Origin: Spinactinospora alkalitolerans
GTDB taxonomy: Bacteria > Actinomycetota > Actinomycetes > Streptosporangiales > Streptosporangiaceae
Length of the DNA stretch: 64,000 bases
Direction: 5' to 3'
NCBI RefSeq assembly: GCF_013408795.1
Contig: NZ_JACCCC010000001.1
Coordinates: 2,294,001-2,358,000 of the forward strand
Shown: positions 10,950-21,994 of the stretch, piece after piece
Layout of the letters: every line of letters starts with the position of its first letter
Numbering within the stretch: the stretch's first letter is position 1
The notes under the pieces: generated by a model
Told to the model about the DNA's origin: nothing
The model's input: the letters and a program-made list of their open reading frames with translations, nothing else
Database searches by the model: none
Translations under genes and position numbers: made by a program

Positions 10950-11054
10950 GCCTCGTTGCACGGCCGGATCCAGCCGGATTTCCGTACAACCGGGACAAGG
11001 GGCACCATTGAGCCACAATTCGCCGCTCGACGTTCGAAACGCCGTAACGCTGGA

Positions 11055-11066
11055 TACCCTCTTGAC
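11055..11066 (+). promoter_or_regulatory. Leaderless-type -10 box of dop
   Basis: TACCCT at 11055-11060, six bases, then the ATG of dop at 11067. There is no Shine-Dalgarno upstream of this ATG, so a leaderless mRNA is the simplest reading. Confidence 0.6.
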
Positions 11067-12587
11067 ATGACTGTGCGGCGGATTATGGGCATCGAGACCG
11101 AGTACGGCATCTCCGTGCCCGGCAATCCCGGAGCCAATGCGATGGTGACCTCCACGCAGGTGGTCAACGCCTACCTCGCGGCCTCGGCCGCCCGGGCGCG
11201 CAAGGCCCGGTGGGACTTCGAGGAGGAGAACCCGCTGCGCGACGCGCGCGGATTCGACCTCGCCAGGGAGGTCGCCGACCCCACCCAGCTCACCGACGAG
11301 GACCTGGGCCTGGCCAACGTCATCCTCACCAACGGCGCACGGCTCTACGTCGACCACGCCCACCCCGAGTACTCCGCGCCCGAGGTCACCAACCCCATGG
11401 ACGTGGTGCTGTGGGACAAGGCGGGGGAGCGGGTCATGTCCGACGCCGCCCGGCGCGCGGCCGCCATCCCCGGCATCGACCCCATCCAGCTCTACAAGAA
11501 CAACACCGACAACAAGGGCGCGTCCTACGGCTGCCACGAGAACTACCTCATGCGCCGCGCGACCCCCTTCGCAGACATCGTCCGGCACCTGGTCCCGTTC
11601 TTCGTCTCCCGCCAGGTCGTCTGCGGCGCCGGCCGGGTCGGCCTCGGCGCCGACGGCCGCGAGGCCGGCTTCCAGATCAGCCAGCGCGCCGACTTCTTCG
11701 AGGTCGAGGTCGGACTGGAGACCACCCTCAAGCGGCCCATCATCAACACCCGCGACGAGCCGCACGCCGACCCCGACAAGTACCGGCGGCTGCACGTCAT
11801 CATCGGCGACGCCAACATGAGCGAGATCTCGACCTACCTGAAGGTCGGCACCACCGCCATCGTGCTGGCGATGATCGAGGACGGCTTCATCAGCGTCGAC
11901 CTGTCGCTGGAGACCCCGATCGCCGACCTGCGCGCGGTCTCCCACGACCCCGGCCTGACCCACGCCGTGCGGCTGCGCGACGGCCGGCGCATGACCGCCC
12001 TGCAGCTCCAGCGCGAATACCTCGACCAGGCCCGCAAGTACGTCGAGGACCGTTTCGGCGCCGACGTCGACCCCGGCACCGCCGACGTGCTCGACCGGTG
12101 GGAGTCGACGCTGGAGCGCCTGGCCGACGACCCCATGCGGCTGTCCGAGGAGCTCGACTGGGTCGCCAAGCTCAAACTCCTCGAGGGCTACCGCTCCCGT
12201 GACGGCCTCGACTGGGGCCACCACCGGCTGCAGCTCGTCGACCTGCAGTACTCCGACGTGCGCGAGGACAAGGGCCTGTACAACCGGCTCGTGGCCCGCG
12301 GCAGGATGCAGCGGCTGCTGCAGGAGTCGGAGGTCGAGCGCGCGATCACCGAGCCGCCGCACGACACCCGGGCCTACTTCCGCGGCCGCTGCCTGGCCAA
12401 GTACGCCGACTCCGTGGCCGCGGCCTCCTGGGACTCCGTCATCTTCGACCTGCCCGGCCGCGACTCCCTGCAGCGCGTGCCCACCCTGGAGCCGCTGCGC
12501 GGCACCAAGGAGCACGTGGGGGCGCTGCTGGACCGCTCGGCCACGGCCGCCGACCTGGTCGCCGTCCTGACCGGCGAGCGGCGCTAG
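11067..12587 (+). CDS. dop: Deamidase/depupylase of Pup
   Basis: Carboxylate-amine-ligase-fold enzyme of 506 aa. It converts the C-terminal Gln of Pup to Glu and also removes Pup from substrates. The N-terminal MGIETEYGI carries the Mg/ATP-binding Glu, and [15 protein letters not shown] is the Dop signature (PafA has [10 protein letters not shown] instead). The two paralogues in this window share NTDNKG/NTDSAG-type and [10 protein letters not shown] motifs. Length is normal. Pup, which normally follows dop directly, is absent here and lies 24.7 kb downstream. It is followed by a hairpin and a convergent acyl-CoA ligase. Confidence 0.96.
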   Translation: MTVRRIMGIETEYGISVPGNPGANAMVTSTQVVNAYLAASAARARKARWDFEEENPLRDARGFDLAREVADPTQLTDEDLGLANVILTNGARLYVDHAHPEYSAPEVTNPMDVVLWDKAGERVMSDAARRAAAIPGIDPIQLYKNNTDNKGASYGCHENYLMRRATPFADIVRHLVPFFVSRQVVCGAGRVGLGADGREAGFQISQRADFFEVEVGLETTLKRPIINTRDEPHADPDKYRRLHVIIGDANMSEISTYLKVGTTAIVLAMIEDGFISVDLSLETPIADLRAVSHDPGLTHAVRLRDGRRMTALQLQREYLDQARKYVEDRFGADVDPGTADVLDRWESTLERLADDPMRLSEELDWVAKLKLLEGYRSRDGLDWGHHRLQLVDLQYSDVREDKGLYNRLVARGRMQRLLQESEVERAITEPPHDTRAYFRGRCLAKYADSVAAASWDSVIFDLPGRDSLQRVPTLEPLRGTKEHVGALLDRSATAADLVAVLTGERR

Positions 12588-12589
12588 GC

Positions 12590-12627
12590 GGCGCCGGGGC
12601 GCCGGAACCGGGACCGGCCCCGGCGCC
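12590..12627. terminator. Bidirectional terminator between dop and a convergent ligase gene
   Basis: Perfect 11-bp inverted repeat GGCGCCGGGGC / GCCCCGGCGCC with a 16-nt loop, in the 51-bp gap between two convergent genes. Confidence 0.6.
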
Positions 12628-12638
12628 CGCGGCCCGGC

Positions 12639-14273
12639 TCAGGTGGCCGCGGCCGCGCCGAGGTCGCGGGTGAACTCCTCGCGCATCTGCACCTTGCGGA
12701 CCTTGCCGCTGACCGTCATCGGGAACGACTCCACGACCCGCACGTGCCGCGGCACCTTGAAGTGGGCCAGGCGCCCGCTGCAGAACTCGGCCACCTCCTC
12801 GGCGGTCAGCGTGTCGCCGGGGACGCGGGGAATGACGCAGGCCATGATCTCCTCGCCGTACTTGTCATCGGGCACCCCGATGACCTGAACGTCGGAGATC
12901 TTGGGGTGGGAGTACAGGAACTCCTCGATCTCGCGCGGGTAGACGTTCTCGCCACCGCGGATGATCATGTCCTTGATCCGGCCGACGATGTCGACGTAGC
13001 CGTCCCCGCGCATCACCGCCAGGTCGCCGGTGTGCATCCAGCGTCCGGCGTCGATGACCTCGGCGGTCTCCTCCGGATTGTCCCAGTACCCCAGCATGAC
13101 GGAGTAGCCGCGGGTGCACAGCTCCCCGGCCTCGCCGCGCGGCATCGTGGTGCCGGCGACCGGGTCCACCACCTTGACCTCCAGGTGCGGCAGCACCCTG
13201 CCGACGCTGGAGGTGCGCCGCTCCAGGTCGTCGGCGCGCCGGGTCTGGGTGGAGACCGGGGAGGTCTCGGTCATGCCGTAGCAGATCGCGACCTCCTCCA
13301 TGTGCATCTCGCCGATGACGCGGCGCATGATCTCCACCGGGCAGGGCGAGCCCGCCATGATCCCGGTGCGCAGCGAGGACAGGTCGTAGGAGGCCAGGCC
13401 GTCCAGGCCGAGCTCGGCGATGAACATCGTCGGCACCCCGTACAGCGACGTCGCGCGCTCCTGCGCCACCGCCTCCAGCGTCGCGGCCGGGTCGAAGGTC
13501 GGCGCCGGGATGATCATGCACGCGCCGTGGCTGGTGGCCGCGAGATTGCCCATGACCATGCCGAAGCAATGGTAAAACGGCACCGGCAGGCAGATCCGGT
13601 CGTGCTCGTCATAGCCCAGCAGCTCGCCGACGAAGTAGCCGTTGTTCAGGATGTTGTGGTGGGAGAGCGTGGCGCCCTTGGGGAACCCGGTGGTGCCCGA
13701 GGTGTACTGGATGTTGATCGGGTCGTCGAAGGACAGCTCCCGTTCCCGTTCGGCCAGCCGCCCGGTCGGTACGCCGGAGCCGCGTTCGACCAGCCGGTCC
13801 CAGGTGGGGTCGCCGATGTAGACGACCGTGCGCAGCGCGGGGCGGGCGGCGCGCACCCGCTCCACCATGGAGCGGTAGTCGCTGGTCTTGTACTCGGTGT
13901 AGGAGACGAGCAGGCTCACGCCGGCCTGGTCGAGCACGTACTCCAGCTCGTGCAGCCGGTAGGCCGGGTTGACGTTGACCAGGATCGCGCCGATCTTGGC
14001 GGTCGCGTACTGCACCAGCACCCACTCCGGGCAGTTGGGCGCCCAGACGCCCACCCGGTCGCCCTTGGCCACGCCCGCGGCCAGCAGTCCCAGGGCGACC
14101 TCCTCGACGGCGCGGCCGAACTCGGCGTAGGTCCAGCGCCGCCCGCTGGGCCGGTCGACGAGCGCGTCGCGGTCGGGATGCGCGGCGATCGCGCGGTCGA
14201 GGTTGGCGCCGATGGTCTCGCCGAGCAGCGGGATGTCGGAGACACCGCTGGCATAGGCCGGTGACGGGGTCAT
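12639..14273 (-). CDS. Acyl-CoA synthetase (AMP-binding, FadD-like)
   Basis: ANL-superfamily enzyme of 544 aa that activates a carboxylic acid through an acyl-adenylate to its CoA thioester. The P-loop-like A3 motif is [11 protein letters not shown] (about residue 190). A8 is [27 protein letters not shown], and the C-terminal lysine region is [23 protein letters not shown]. The ATG at 14273 has GAAAGGA 7 nt upstream. A second ligase lies 163 bp upstream on the same strand, so the two probably form a unit for acid activation. The acyl chain cannot be told; medium or long chain is likely. Confidence 0.9.
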   Translation of the reverse strand: MTPSPAYASGVSDIPLLGETIGANLDRAIAAHPDRDALVDRPSGRRWTYAEFGRAVEEVALGLLAAGVAKGDRVGVWAPNCPEWVLVQYATAKIGAILVNVNPAYRLHELEYVLDQAGVSLLVSYTEYKTSDYRSMVERVRAARPALRTVVYIGDPTWDRLVERGSGVPTGRLAERERELSFDDPINIQYTSGTTGFPKGATLSHHNILNNGYFVGELLGYDEHDRICLPVPFYHCFGMVMGNLAATSHGACMIIPAPTFDPAATLEAVAQERATSLYGVPTMFIAELGLDGLASYDLSSLRTGIMAGSPCPVEIMRRVIGEMHMEEVAICYGMTETSPVSTQTRRADDLERRTSSVGRVLPHLEVKVVDPVAGTTMPRGEAGELCTRGYSVMLGYWDNPEETAEVIDAGRWMHTGDLAVMRGDGYVDIVGRIKDMIIRGGENVYPREIEEFLYSHPKISDVQVIGVPDDKYGEEIMACVIPRVPGDTLTAEEVAEFCSGRLAHFKVPRHVRVVESFPMTVSGKVRKVQMREEFTRDLGAAAAT

Positions 14274-14436
14274 CTTGCGTCCTTTCAGGCGTGCTCTTCC
14301 GGTGGGTCCGGTGCCGTCTCGTCGAACGTTGACCGCTGTGTTCGCGGGGCGGAACCTCCATGGTTCCCGCCGTGCCGCCGGCGCTGTGCGCACTGCGGCG
14401 GCCGACCCCTGCGCGAGCGCGGTCGTCGGACACCGG

Positions 14437-16149
<1,713 letters not shown>

Positions 16150-16264
16150 GTCTCCTCCTTCTGGCGGCCCGATTCGATGGGTCCTACTATCGTGAGCGGA
16201 GTGAGCCAGGTCTCACCACCCCCGAACGGGGGGAAGCGCAGGCCGCGTGGAATGTGGGAAGTGC

Positions 16265-17125
16265 ATGGCAGTCGCGACGACGTACGGTGGTGAGGCCGGG
16301 GCGATCCGCACGGCGGTGCTGGCGCTGCGGCGCGAGACGCACCTGCCGGTCGCCTTCGGCGGCGCGATGGGCACCGGGCGGCGGCTGCGCCTGACCGAGC
16401 TGAACGGGGCGGCCACCGACTCGCTGCGCGGCCTGGTCGTCACGCCGGGATCGGGGCTGGGCGGCAAGACCATCGCGCTGGCCCGTCCGCTCGCCGTGGC
16501 CGACTACGAGAGTGCGCGCTCGATCAGCCACGAGTACGACGGGCCGGTCGGCGCCGAGGGGCTGCGTTCGATCGTCGCCGTGCCGGTCGTGGGCCGGCGC
16601 GGCGTGCGCGCGGTGCTCTACGGCGCGCTGCGCTGCGCCCGGCCGCTGGGCGACCGGGTCGTCTCCGCCGCCGTGGGCGCCGCGCGCGGGCTGGAGCGCG
16701 ACCTCGCGGCGCACGACGAGGTTCAGCGCAGGCTCGGCACCCTCGACCTGGCTGCGGCGCACCTGCCCGAACGAGGGGCCGGCGGGCGCGAGTGGGAGGA
16801 GGTCCGCCGGGCCCACGCCGAACTGCGCACCCTGGCCCAGCGCAGCGGCGACCCCGAGCTGCGGACCCGGCTGCACCGGATCTGCGCCCGGCTGGCCGGC
16901 GCCGGAGGCCCGCCCGGCCCGGCGCCCGCGCCCCGGCTGTCGCCGCGCGAACTCGACGTTCTGGCCTGCGTGGCCCTGGGCGGCACCAACGCCGAGGCCG
17001 CCGAACGGCTGGGCCTGCGCCCCGAGACCGTCAAGAGCTACCTGCGCACCGCCATGCGCAAGCTCGACAGCCACACCCGCATGGAGGCCGTCGTCGCCGC
17101 CCGCAGGGCGGGCCTGCTGCCCTGA
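16265..17125 (+). CDS. GAF-like sensor / LuxR-type transcriptional regulator
   Basis: Regulator of about 286 aa. The N-terminal 150 residues look like a GAF-type sensor (ARPLAVADYESARSISHEYDGPVGAEGLRSIVAVPVV is read here as separate short motifs, for example GLRSIVAVPVVGRRG). The C-terminal LuxR helix-turn-helix is RLSPRELDVLACVALGGTNA plus AERLGLRPETVKSYL. This arrangement is common next to acyl-CoA ligase and dehydrogenase genes in actinobacteria. The ATG at 16265 has GGGAAG 4 nt upstream; the GTG at 16247 is an alternative. It is divergent from the ligase at 14437-16149, its probable target. Confidence 0.82.
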   Translation: MAVATTYGGEAGAIRTAVLALRRETHLPVAFGGAMGTGRRLRLTELNGAATDSLRGLVVTPGSGLGGKTIALARPLAVADYESARSISHEYDGPVGAEGLRSIVAVPVVGRRGVRAVLYGALRCARPLGDRVVSAAVGAARGLERDLAAHDEVQRRLGTLDLAAAHLPERGAGGREWEEVRRAHAELRTLAQRSGDPELRTRLHRICARLAGAGGPPGPAPAPRLSPRELDVLACVALGGTNAEAAERLGLRPETVKSYLRTAMRKLDSHTRMEAVVAARRAGLLP

Positions 17126-17129
17126 CCGG

Positions 17130-17390
17130 AGACGAAGCCGCCCGAGGGGGTGAGGAGGCCTTGGCCGCCGGGGGGCTGTAGGGCCCGCCGCAGGAGAGGT
17201 GGAAGAGGCCTTGACTTCAGGGGGTGTGAAGGCCTGCCGCAGGAGGGAGGGCGTGCGGGTGGGCGATTCTCTCGCGTGGCCGAAGGCCCGTGGACGCAAA
17301 ATCGCCCAGTCACCGCGGATCCCACCTGCGGCTGAGGTCAAAGGCCCCTGAGGCTGAGGACGGCTGCGCGGTCGTCCTGGTCACCGCGGG
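17130..17390 (+). repeat. Dispersed intergenic element, full-length copy
   Basis: The left part contains a tandem of two related units (CCGCAGGAGAGGTGG and CCGCAGGAGGGAGGG). The block 17194-17257 is nearly identical to 45500-45564. Internal bases 17255-17282 match 2036-2063 in inverse orientation. The right end (ACCGCGGATCCCACCTGCGG then AGGTCAAAGGCCCCTGAGGC) is an imperfect inverted copy of the left end (TTCAGGGGGTGTGAAGGCC, GCCGCAGGAGGGA). No gene is visible in it. Confidence 0.65.
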
Positions 17391-17684
17391 GCTCCAGCGC
17401 CTACCGAGGTTTGCAGAAGTTGTGCGGGGTGGGATGGCGGGGAGGCTGCGGCGGGAGCGCGGCCCCTTTCCTCGGGCGGGATGCTTTATCGCCGCCGGTG
17501 GGCCGCGCCCCGCCGCCGAAGCAGGCGGCAAAGGTGTGCGCGAACCCGCGCCACCGCTTCGGCCGGGAGGCGCGGCCCCACGCCGGGCTCACCGGTGAAG
17601 GACGCGCCAAGAGGGCCGCACTCTCCCGGCGACCTCCCGCAGAACCGTCCCTGCACCTAAAGGCCCACTCGACTTCTGCAAGCC
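17391..17684. other. Rest of a 559-bp intergenic region, no gene recognised
   Basis: GC-rich sequence between the dispersed element and the stop codon of the GntR gene. It holds GGC/GCC-rich short inverted repeats but no ORF with convincing start or homology. Confidence 0.4.
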
Positions 17685-18446
17685 TCAATAATGCGCCTCC
17701 TCCCCGTCCAGCAGGGCGGCGGCGCGGGTGCGTTCGGGCGGGGTGAGGTAGTCGGCGTAGTACTCGAAGAGATGTCGGCGGGCCAGTGCGGCGGCGCCGG
17801 CGGAGTCGCCGGCGGCCACGGCGTCCAGTACCAGTCGGTGCCGGCGGACGCTGTCGCGCATCTGGGCCTCGCTGTTGGGGGCCTGCTCGATCTTGGTGGC
17901 CATGAGCCGCAGCACCACCGAGCGCACCACCTCGTCGGAGATGCGCAGCAGCCGGTTGCCGGCGATCTCGGCGACCAGGTCGTGGAAGGCCATGTCGGCC
18001 GCGCTGAACGCGGCGTGGCCGCGGGCCAGGGCCGCCTCCATGGCCGAGATCGACTCCTCCAGGCGGGCCAGTTCGGCCTCGGTGCGCAGCACGGCGGCGA
18101 GCTGGTTGGCGCACCCCTCGGTCAGCATGCGGAACTGCAGCAGCTCGCCCAGTGACAGACCCTCCACCAGAGCCAGGGAGGACAGCGCGTCCTTCAGCGC
18201 GTCGGTGGTGAAGGGCAGCACGACCGGACCGCCCCGGTCGCCGTGCCGGGAGTCGACCAGGCCCCGGCTGCGCAGCACGCGCAGCGCCTCGCGGACGGTG
18301 CCCCTGCTGACGCCGAACTGCTCGCTGAGCATCCGCTCCGATGGCAGCCGGTCGCCCGGTGCGAGCCGCCCTTCGAAGACGGCCGACTCGATCTGCTCCA
18401 CGATCCGCTCATAGGCCCGGACCGGATGCACCCGCTCGAACAACAC
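17685..18446 (-). CDS. FadR-type GntR regulator (FCD domain)
   Basis: Ligand-responsive DNA-binding protein, 253 aa from this start. The winged helix-turn-helix is ERIVEQIESAVFEG then LPSERMLSEQFGVSRGTVREALRVL. The C-terminal FCD bundle includes MAFHDLVAEIAGN and RRHRLVLDAVAAGD with the usual metal-binding His residues. The start is a choice: a frame-open GTG at 18521 overlaps operator 1 and lies upstream of the apparent -10 TACAGT (18515-18510). GTG/TTG at 18446/18443 follow GGAGG and sit downstream of it, so the shorter form is preferred. It probably represses itself and the divergent transporter-peptidase operon. Confidence 0.85.
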   Translation of the reverse strand: MLFERVHPVRAYERIVEQIESAVFEGRLAPGDRLPSERMLSEQFGVSRGTVREALRVLRSRGLVDSRHGDRGGPVVLPFTTDALKDALSSLALVEGLSLGELLQFRMLTEGCANQLAAVLRTEAELARLEESISAMEAALARGHAAFSAADMAFHDLVAEIAGNRLLRISDEVVRSVVLRLMATKIEQAPNSEAQMRDSVRRHRLVLDAVAAGDSAGAAALARRHLFEYYADYLTPPERTRAAALLDGEEAHY

Positions 18447-18518
18447 GGCCTCCGTTCGATTGCCGGACCGGCCGGGGCCGACGGCGGTCCCTGACCCTTC
18501 CCGACCGCTACTGTAGTC

Positions 18519-18535
18519 CACTGGTCGGACCAGTG
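18519..18535. promoter_or_regulatory. GntR/FadR operator 1
   Basis: Perfect palindrome CACTGGTC-G-GACCAGTG. It fits the FadR-subfamily operator TNGTNNNACNA (TGGTCGGACCA). It covers the region just upstream of the minus-strand -10 TACAGT of the regulator gene and lies 12 bp before the TTGACC of the divergent promoter. Confidence 0.75.
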
Positions 18536-18546
18536 AGCGTGAACTC

Positions 18547-18575
18547 TTGACCGTCTACCTGCGGCGTGCCAATGT
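18547..18575 (+). promoter_or_regulatory. Putative promoter of the peptide-transporter operon
   Basis: TTGACC at 18547-18552, 17-bp spacer, CAATGT at 18570-18575. It is flanked by the two operator palindromes, so a bound repressor dimer pair would bracket RNA polymerase. Confidence 0.45.
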
Positions 18576-18591
18576 TGTCGGTCAACGGCCG

Positions 18592-18606
18592 ACTGGTTCG
18601 ACCAGT
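18592..18606. promoter_or_regulatory. GntR/FadR operator 2
   Basis: ACTGGT-TCG-ACCAGT, 6-bp arms. It shares ACTGGTNNGACCAGT with operator 1 and lies between the putative -10 and the ATG-proximal Shine-Dalgarno of the substrate-binding-protein gene. Confidence 0.72.
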
Positions 18607-18649
18607 GGCCAGGCGGTAAGGACGCTGCCGAGGACCGAGGAGGACCAGC

Positions 18650-20152
18650 GTGCCCGCAAGCATCCTCCGGCGCGCAGGCGCCCTGCTCGCGGTCCTCGCG
18701 CTGCTGCCCGCTGCGGCCTGCGCGGCCGGCTCCTATGAGGCCGGGCCGCGCAACACGCTCAGCATCGGGTTCACCGCCGAGCCGGCCAACCTCGACTTCA
18801 CCACCACCGAGGGCGTGGCGATCCCCGAGGTGATGCTGACCAACGTCTACGAGGGCCTGGTCGAGCTGGGCGCCTCCGGCGAGATCGAGCCGCTGCTCGC
18901 GAAGTCCTGGACGGTCAGCGAGGACCGCACGGTCTACGACTTCACCCTGCACGACGACGTCGTCTTCTCCAACGGCGAGCCCTTCACCGCCGAGGACGTC
19001 GAGTTCAGCATCGAGCGCGTGCCCACCGAATGGACGCTGGCGCTGAAGTCGAGCATGGACGTCGTGGACGACGTCGAGGTGCTCTCGCCCACCGAGGTCA
19101 GGGTGCGGCTGAAGCGGCCCAGCAACAAGTGGCTGTTCGACATGACCACCCGCGTGGGCGCCGTGTTCTCCCGCGAGGGCGTGGCCGACCTCGCCAACGA
19201 CCCCGTGGGCACCGGCCCCTTCGAGCTGGCCGAATGGGTGCGCGGCGAATCGATCACGCTGCGCGCACGCGACGACTACTGGGGCGAGGCCCCGCCCCTG
19301 GACGGAGTCGTCTTCCGCTACTTCAACGACGCGCTGGCGCTGAACAACGCACTGCTCACCGAGCAGATCGACGTCATCAGCTCGGTGCAGGCGCCCGAGA
19401 CGATCGAGCAGTTCACCAGCGAGGAGCGCTTCCGGCTCATCGAGGGCACCACCAACGGCGAGGTCGTGCTCGCGCTGAACAACTCCCGCGCCCCGCTGGA
19501 CGACGTCCGGGTGCGCCGCGCCGTCAACCACGCCGTCGACCGCGAGGCGCTGCTGGACACGGTCTGGGCCGGCCACGGCACGCTGATCGGCAGCATGGTG
19601 CCGCCCACCGACCCCTGGTACCAGGGCCTGTCCGGCTACGAGCACGACCCGCAGCGGGCTCGCGAGCTGCTGGCCGAGGCCGGGCAGGAGGACCTCGCGC
19701 TGGAGTTCCGCGTCCCCAACCTGCCCTACGCCGTCGCCTCGGCCCAGGTGATCCAGTCGCAGCTCAGGCAGGTCGGGATCACCGCGGAGATCGACGTGCT
19801 GGAGTTCCCCGCGCGCTGGCTGGAGGAGGTCTTCACCGGCCAGGACTACGACATGTCGGTCATCCAGCACACCGAGCCGCGCGACATCGTCACCTTCGGC
19901 GACCCCGACTACTACTGGCGCTACGACAGTCCCGAGCTGCGCGACCTGCTCGCCGAGGCCGACCGGGGCAGCGAGGAGCAGCAGGTGGCGGCCATGCGCG
20001 AGGCCGCGCGACTGCTGCACGACGACGCCGCGGCGGTCTTTCTGTACCTGCAGCCCAACCTGATCCTGGCCCACGAGGACGTCCTCGGGCTCCCGGAGAA
20101 CAGGATCACCGAGTCCTTCGACGTGACGGAGCTGTCATGGGCCCGATCCTGA
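18650..20152 (+). CDS. ABC transporter substrate-binding lipoprotein, family 5 (peptide/nickel type)
   Basis: Extracellular lipid-anchored receptor of 500 aa for an oligopeptide-like solute. The signal peptide is basic then hydrophobic with lipobox LPAAAC (Cys near residue 24). The SBP_bac_5 fold includes EPANLDFTTTEG, LAKSWTVSEDRTVYDFTL and FSNGEPFTAEDVEFS. The GTG at 18650 follows GAGGAGGA. It is the first gene of a run of nine genes with overlaps or very short gaps up to 28474, under two GntR operators. The ligand is unknown. Confidence 0.92.
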   Translation: MPASILRRAGALLAVLALLPAAACAAGSYEAGPRNTLSIGFTAEPANLDFTTTEGVAIPEVMLTNVYEGLVELGASGEIEPLLAKSWTVSEDRTVYDFTLHDDVVFSNGEPFTAEDVEFSIERVPTEWTLALKSSMDVVDDVEVLSPTEVRVRLKRPSNKWLFDMTTRVGAVFSREGVADLANDPVGTGPFELAEWVRGESITLRARDDYWGEAPPLDGVVFRYFNDALALNNALLTEQIDVISSVQAPETIEQFTSEERFRLIEGTTNGEVVLALNNSRAPLDDVRVRRAVNHAVDREALLDTVWAGHGTLIGSMVPPTDPWYQGLSGYEHDPQRARELLAEAGQEDLALEFRVPNLPYAVASAQVIQSQLRQVGITAEIDVLEFPARWLEEVFTGQDYDMSVIQHTEPRDIVTFGDPDYYWRYDSPELRDLLAEADRGSEEQQVAAMREAARLLHDDAAAVFLYLQPNLILAHEDVLGLPENRITESFDVTELSWARS

Positions 20153-20174
20153 CGTGCGGGGAGGTGGCGGCGCC

Positions 20175-21122
20175 GTGCTCGCACAACTGATCCGCAAGGC
20201 GCTGGTCCTGGCCGCGGGCCTGCTGGTGGCCTCGGTCGTGGTGTTCACGTTCATGGCCGTGCTGCCCGGCGACCCCGCCCAGGTGGCCCTCGGCGTCAAC
20301 GCCACCCCTGAGGCGGTGCGCGAGATGCACGAGCGCTTCGGCACCGACCGTCCGCTCGTGGTGCAGTACCTCGACTGGGCCGGCGGCCTGCTCACCGGCG
20401 ACTTCGGGCGCTCCTACGTCACCCAGGAGCTCATCGCGCCCTACATCGCCGACCGGTTCCAGGTCACCCTGTGGCTGGTGCTCACGGCGATCGCCGTCGC
20501 ACTGGTGATCGCGCTGCCGCTGGGCGTGGTCTCGGCGGTGCGCCACCGCGGGATCGGCGGCATGGCGCTGTCGGGCCTGAGCCAGGTCGGCGTGGCCGTG
20601 CCCAACTTCCTGGCCGGGCTGCTGCTCATCGCGCTCTTCGCCGTGCAGTTGCGGCTGCTGCCCTCCGGCGGCTGGACGCCGCCCATCGAGGATCCGGTGG
20701 CCTTCGTCCGCCAGCTCATCCTGCCCGCGGTGTCGCTGGGGCTGGTGCAGGCCGCGATCCTGACCCGGTACGTGCGCTCGGCTGTGCTGGACGTGCTGCG
20801 CGAGGACCACCTGCGCACCGCGCGGGCCAAGGGGCTGACCCCCTACCGCGCGCTGGTGCGCCACGGCCTGCGCAACGCCGCCATCCCGGTGGTCACGGTC
20901 CTGGCGCTGCAACTGGCCACCCTGCTGGTGGGCGCCGTGGTGATCGAGCGCGTCTTCGTGATCCCGGGCCTGGGCAGCCTGCTCTTGGACGGCGTGGCAA
21001 ACCGCGACCTGCTGCTGGTGCAGGGTGTGGTGATGGTGCTGGTCGCCGCGGTGCTGCTGATCAACTTCGCTGTTGACGTCCTGTACACGGTGCTGGACCC
21101 GAGGATGCGGAGGGCGCATTGA
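20175..21122 (+). CDS. ABC transporter permease, DppB type
   Basis: Integral membrane subunit of 315 aa. It has an N-terminal membrane anchor, six expected segments and the DppB-typical N-domain (PGDPAQVALGVNATPEAV, RFGTDRPLVVQYLDW). The cytoplasmic EAA-like loop is LRTARAKGLTPYRALVRHGLRNA. The GTG at 20175 was chosen because GGAGG lies 10 nt upstream; the GTG at 20154 would lack a ribosome site. The stop overlaps the next start (TTGA). Confidence 0.92.
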   Translation: MLAQLIRKALVLAAGLLVASVVVFTFMAVLPGDPAQVALGVNATPEAVREMHERFGTDRPLVVQYLDWAGGLLTGDFGRSYVTQELIAPYIADRFQVTLWLVLTAIAVALVIALPLGVVSAVRHRGIGGMALSGLSQVGVAVPNFLAGLLLIALFAVQLRLLPSGGWTPPIEDPVAFVRQLILPAVSLGLVQAAILTRYVRSAVLDVLREDHLRTARAKGLTPYRALVRHGLRNAAIPVVTVLALQLATLLVGAVVIERVFVIPGLGSLLLDGVANRDLLLVQGVVMVLVAAVLLINFAVDVLYTVLDPRMRRAH

Positions 21123-21994
21123 GCGACGCGACCGATCCCGCGGCGCCGGTCCCGGAGGCGCCGCCGGCGCGCCGCCGCGCCCGGCGCTCCCCGGCCCTGC
21201 TCCTTGGCGGCGTCCTCGTCGCCGCCGTCGTCGTGGCGGCGGCGCTCTCCTTCGCCTGGACGCCGCACGACCCCGTCCTGGTCGACGCCTCGGCCCGGCT
21301 TCTCGGCCCCGGGGCCGACCACTGGCTGGGCACCGACAAGTACGGCCGCGACGTCTTCAGTCGGCTCATGGTCGGCGCGCGCACCACCCTGTTCGTCGGC
21401 GTGGTCGCGGTGGGCGTCGCCGCGCTGGCGGGCACGCCGCTGGGGATCCTGGCCGGGATGGCCGGGCGCGGCACGGGCGAGTTCGTGATGCGCGTCAACG
21501 ACCTCGTGCTGGCCTTCCCCGCGCTGCTGCTGGCGATCATGTTCGGCGCGGTGTTCGGGGCGAGCACCCTGACCGCGATGGTCGCCATCGGCATCGCGAC
21601 GATCCCCTCCTTCGCCCGCATCGCGCGCGGGGCCACGCTGCAGGTGATGGGCACCGACTACGTCCTCGCCGCCCGCGCGGCCGGGCGCCGGCCCGTCGCC
21701 ATAGCGGTGCGGCACGTGCTGCCCAACATCTCCAGCCTGCTGATCGTGCAGTCCTCGGTGTCGTTCGCGATCGCCGTGCTCGCCGAGGCCGCGCTGTCCT
21801 TCCTGGGCTTCGGCACCCGCCCGCCCACGCCGTCGTGGGGCCGGATGCTGCAGGAGTCGCAGGAGCTGCTCTACGTCATGCCCTCGCTCGCGCTGTGGCC
21901 CGGCCTGGCGATCGCGCTCGCCGTGCTCGGGTTCAACCTGCTCGGCGACGGGCTGCGGGACCGACTCGACCCGAGACTGGAGGGCCGGCGATGA
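21119..21994 (+). CDS. ABC transporter permease, DppC type
   Basis: Second membrane subunit of the importer, 291 aa. It has an N-terminal Ala/Arg-rich tail, one anchor helix, the conserved HWLGTDKYGRDVFSRLMVGARTT-like periplasmic segment (motif GTDKYGRDVFSRL) and the EAA loop DYVLAARAAGRRPVAIAVRHVLPN. The TTG start overlaps the dppB-like stop by 4 nt; no other in-frame start precedes the anchor. The end overlaps the next gene by ATGA. Confidence 0.92.
   Translation: MSDATDPAAPVPEAPPARRRARRSPALLLGGVLVAAVVVAAALSFAWTPHDPVLVDASARLLGPGADHWLGTDKYGRDVFSRLMVGARTTLFVGVVAVGVAALAGTPLGILAGMAGRGTGEFVMRVNDLVLAFPALLLAIMFGAVFGASTLTAMVAIGIATIPSFARIARGATLQVMGTDYVLAARAAGRRPVAIAVRHVLPNISSLLIVQSSVSFAIAVLAEAALSFLGFGTRPPTPSWGRMLQESQELLYVMPSLALWPGLAIALAVLGFNLLGDGLRDRLDPRLEGRR

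Noticed and set aside
8985-12515. A 1176-codon open frame antisense to mpa and dop
   Set aside because: It mirrors two well-identified genes, has low-complexity Gly/Val/Asp/Leu composition from reversed codon bias, and has no motif.
17391-17684. Short ORFs in the gap before the GntR gene
   Set aside because: No ribosome site, no recognisable domain, composition typical of non-coding GC-rich sequence.
18447-18521. 25 extra N-terminal residues of the GntR regulator from the GTG at 18521
   Set aside because: That GTG lies inside operator 1 and upstream of the apparent -10; the shorter start has GGAGG and begins just before the helix-turn-helix.
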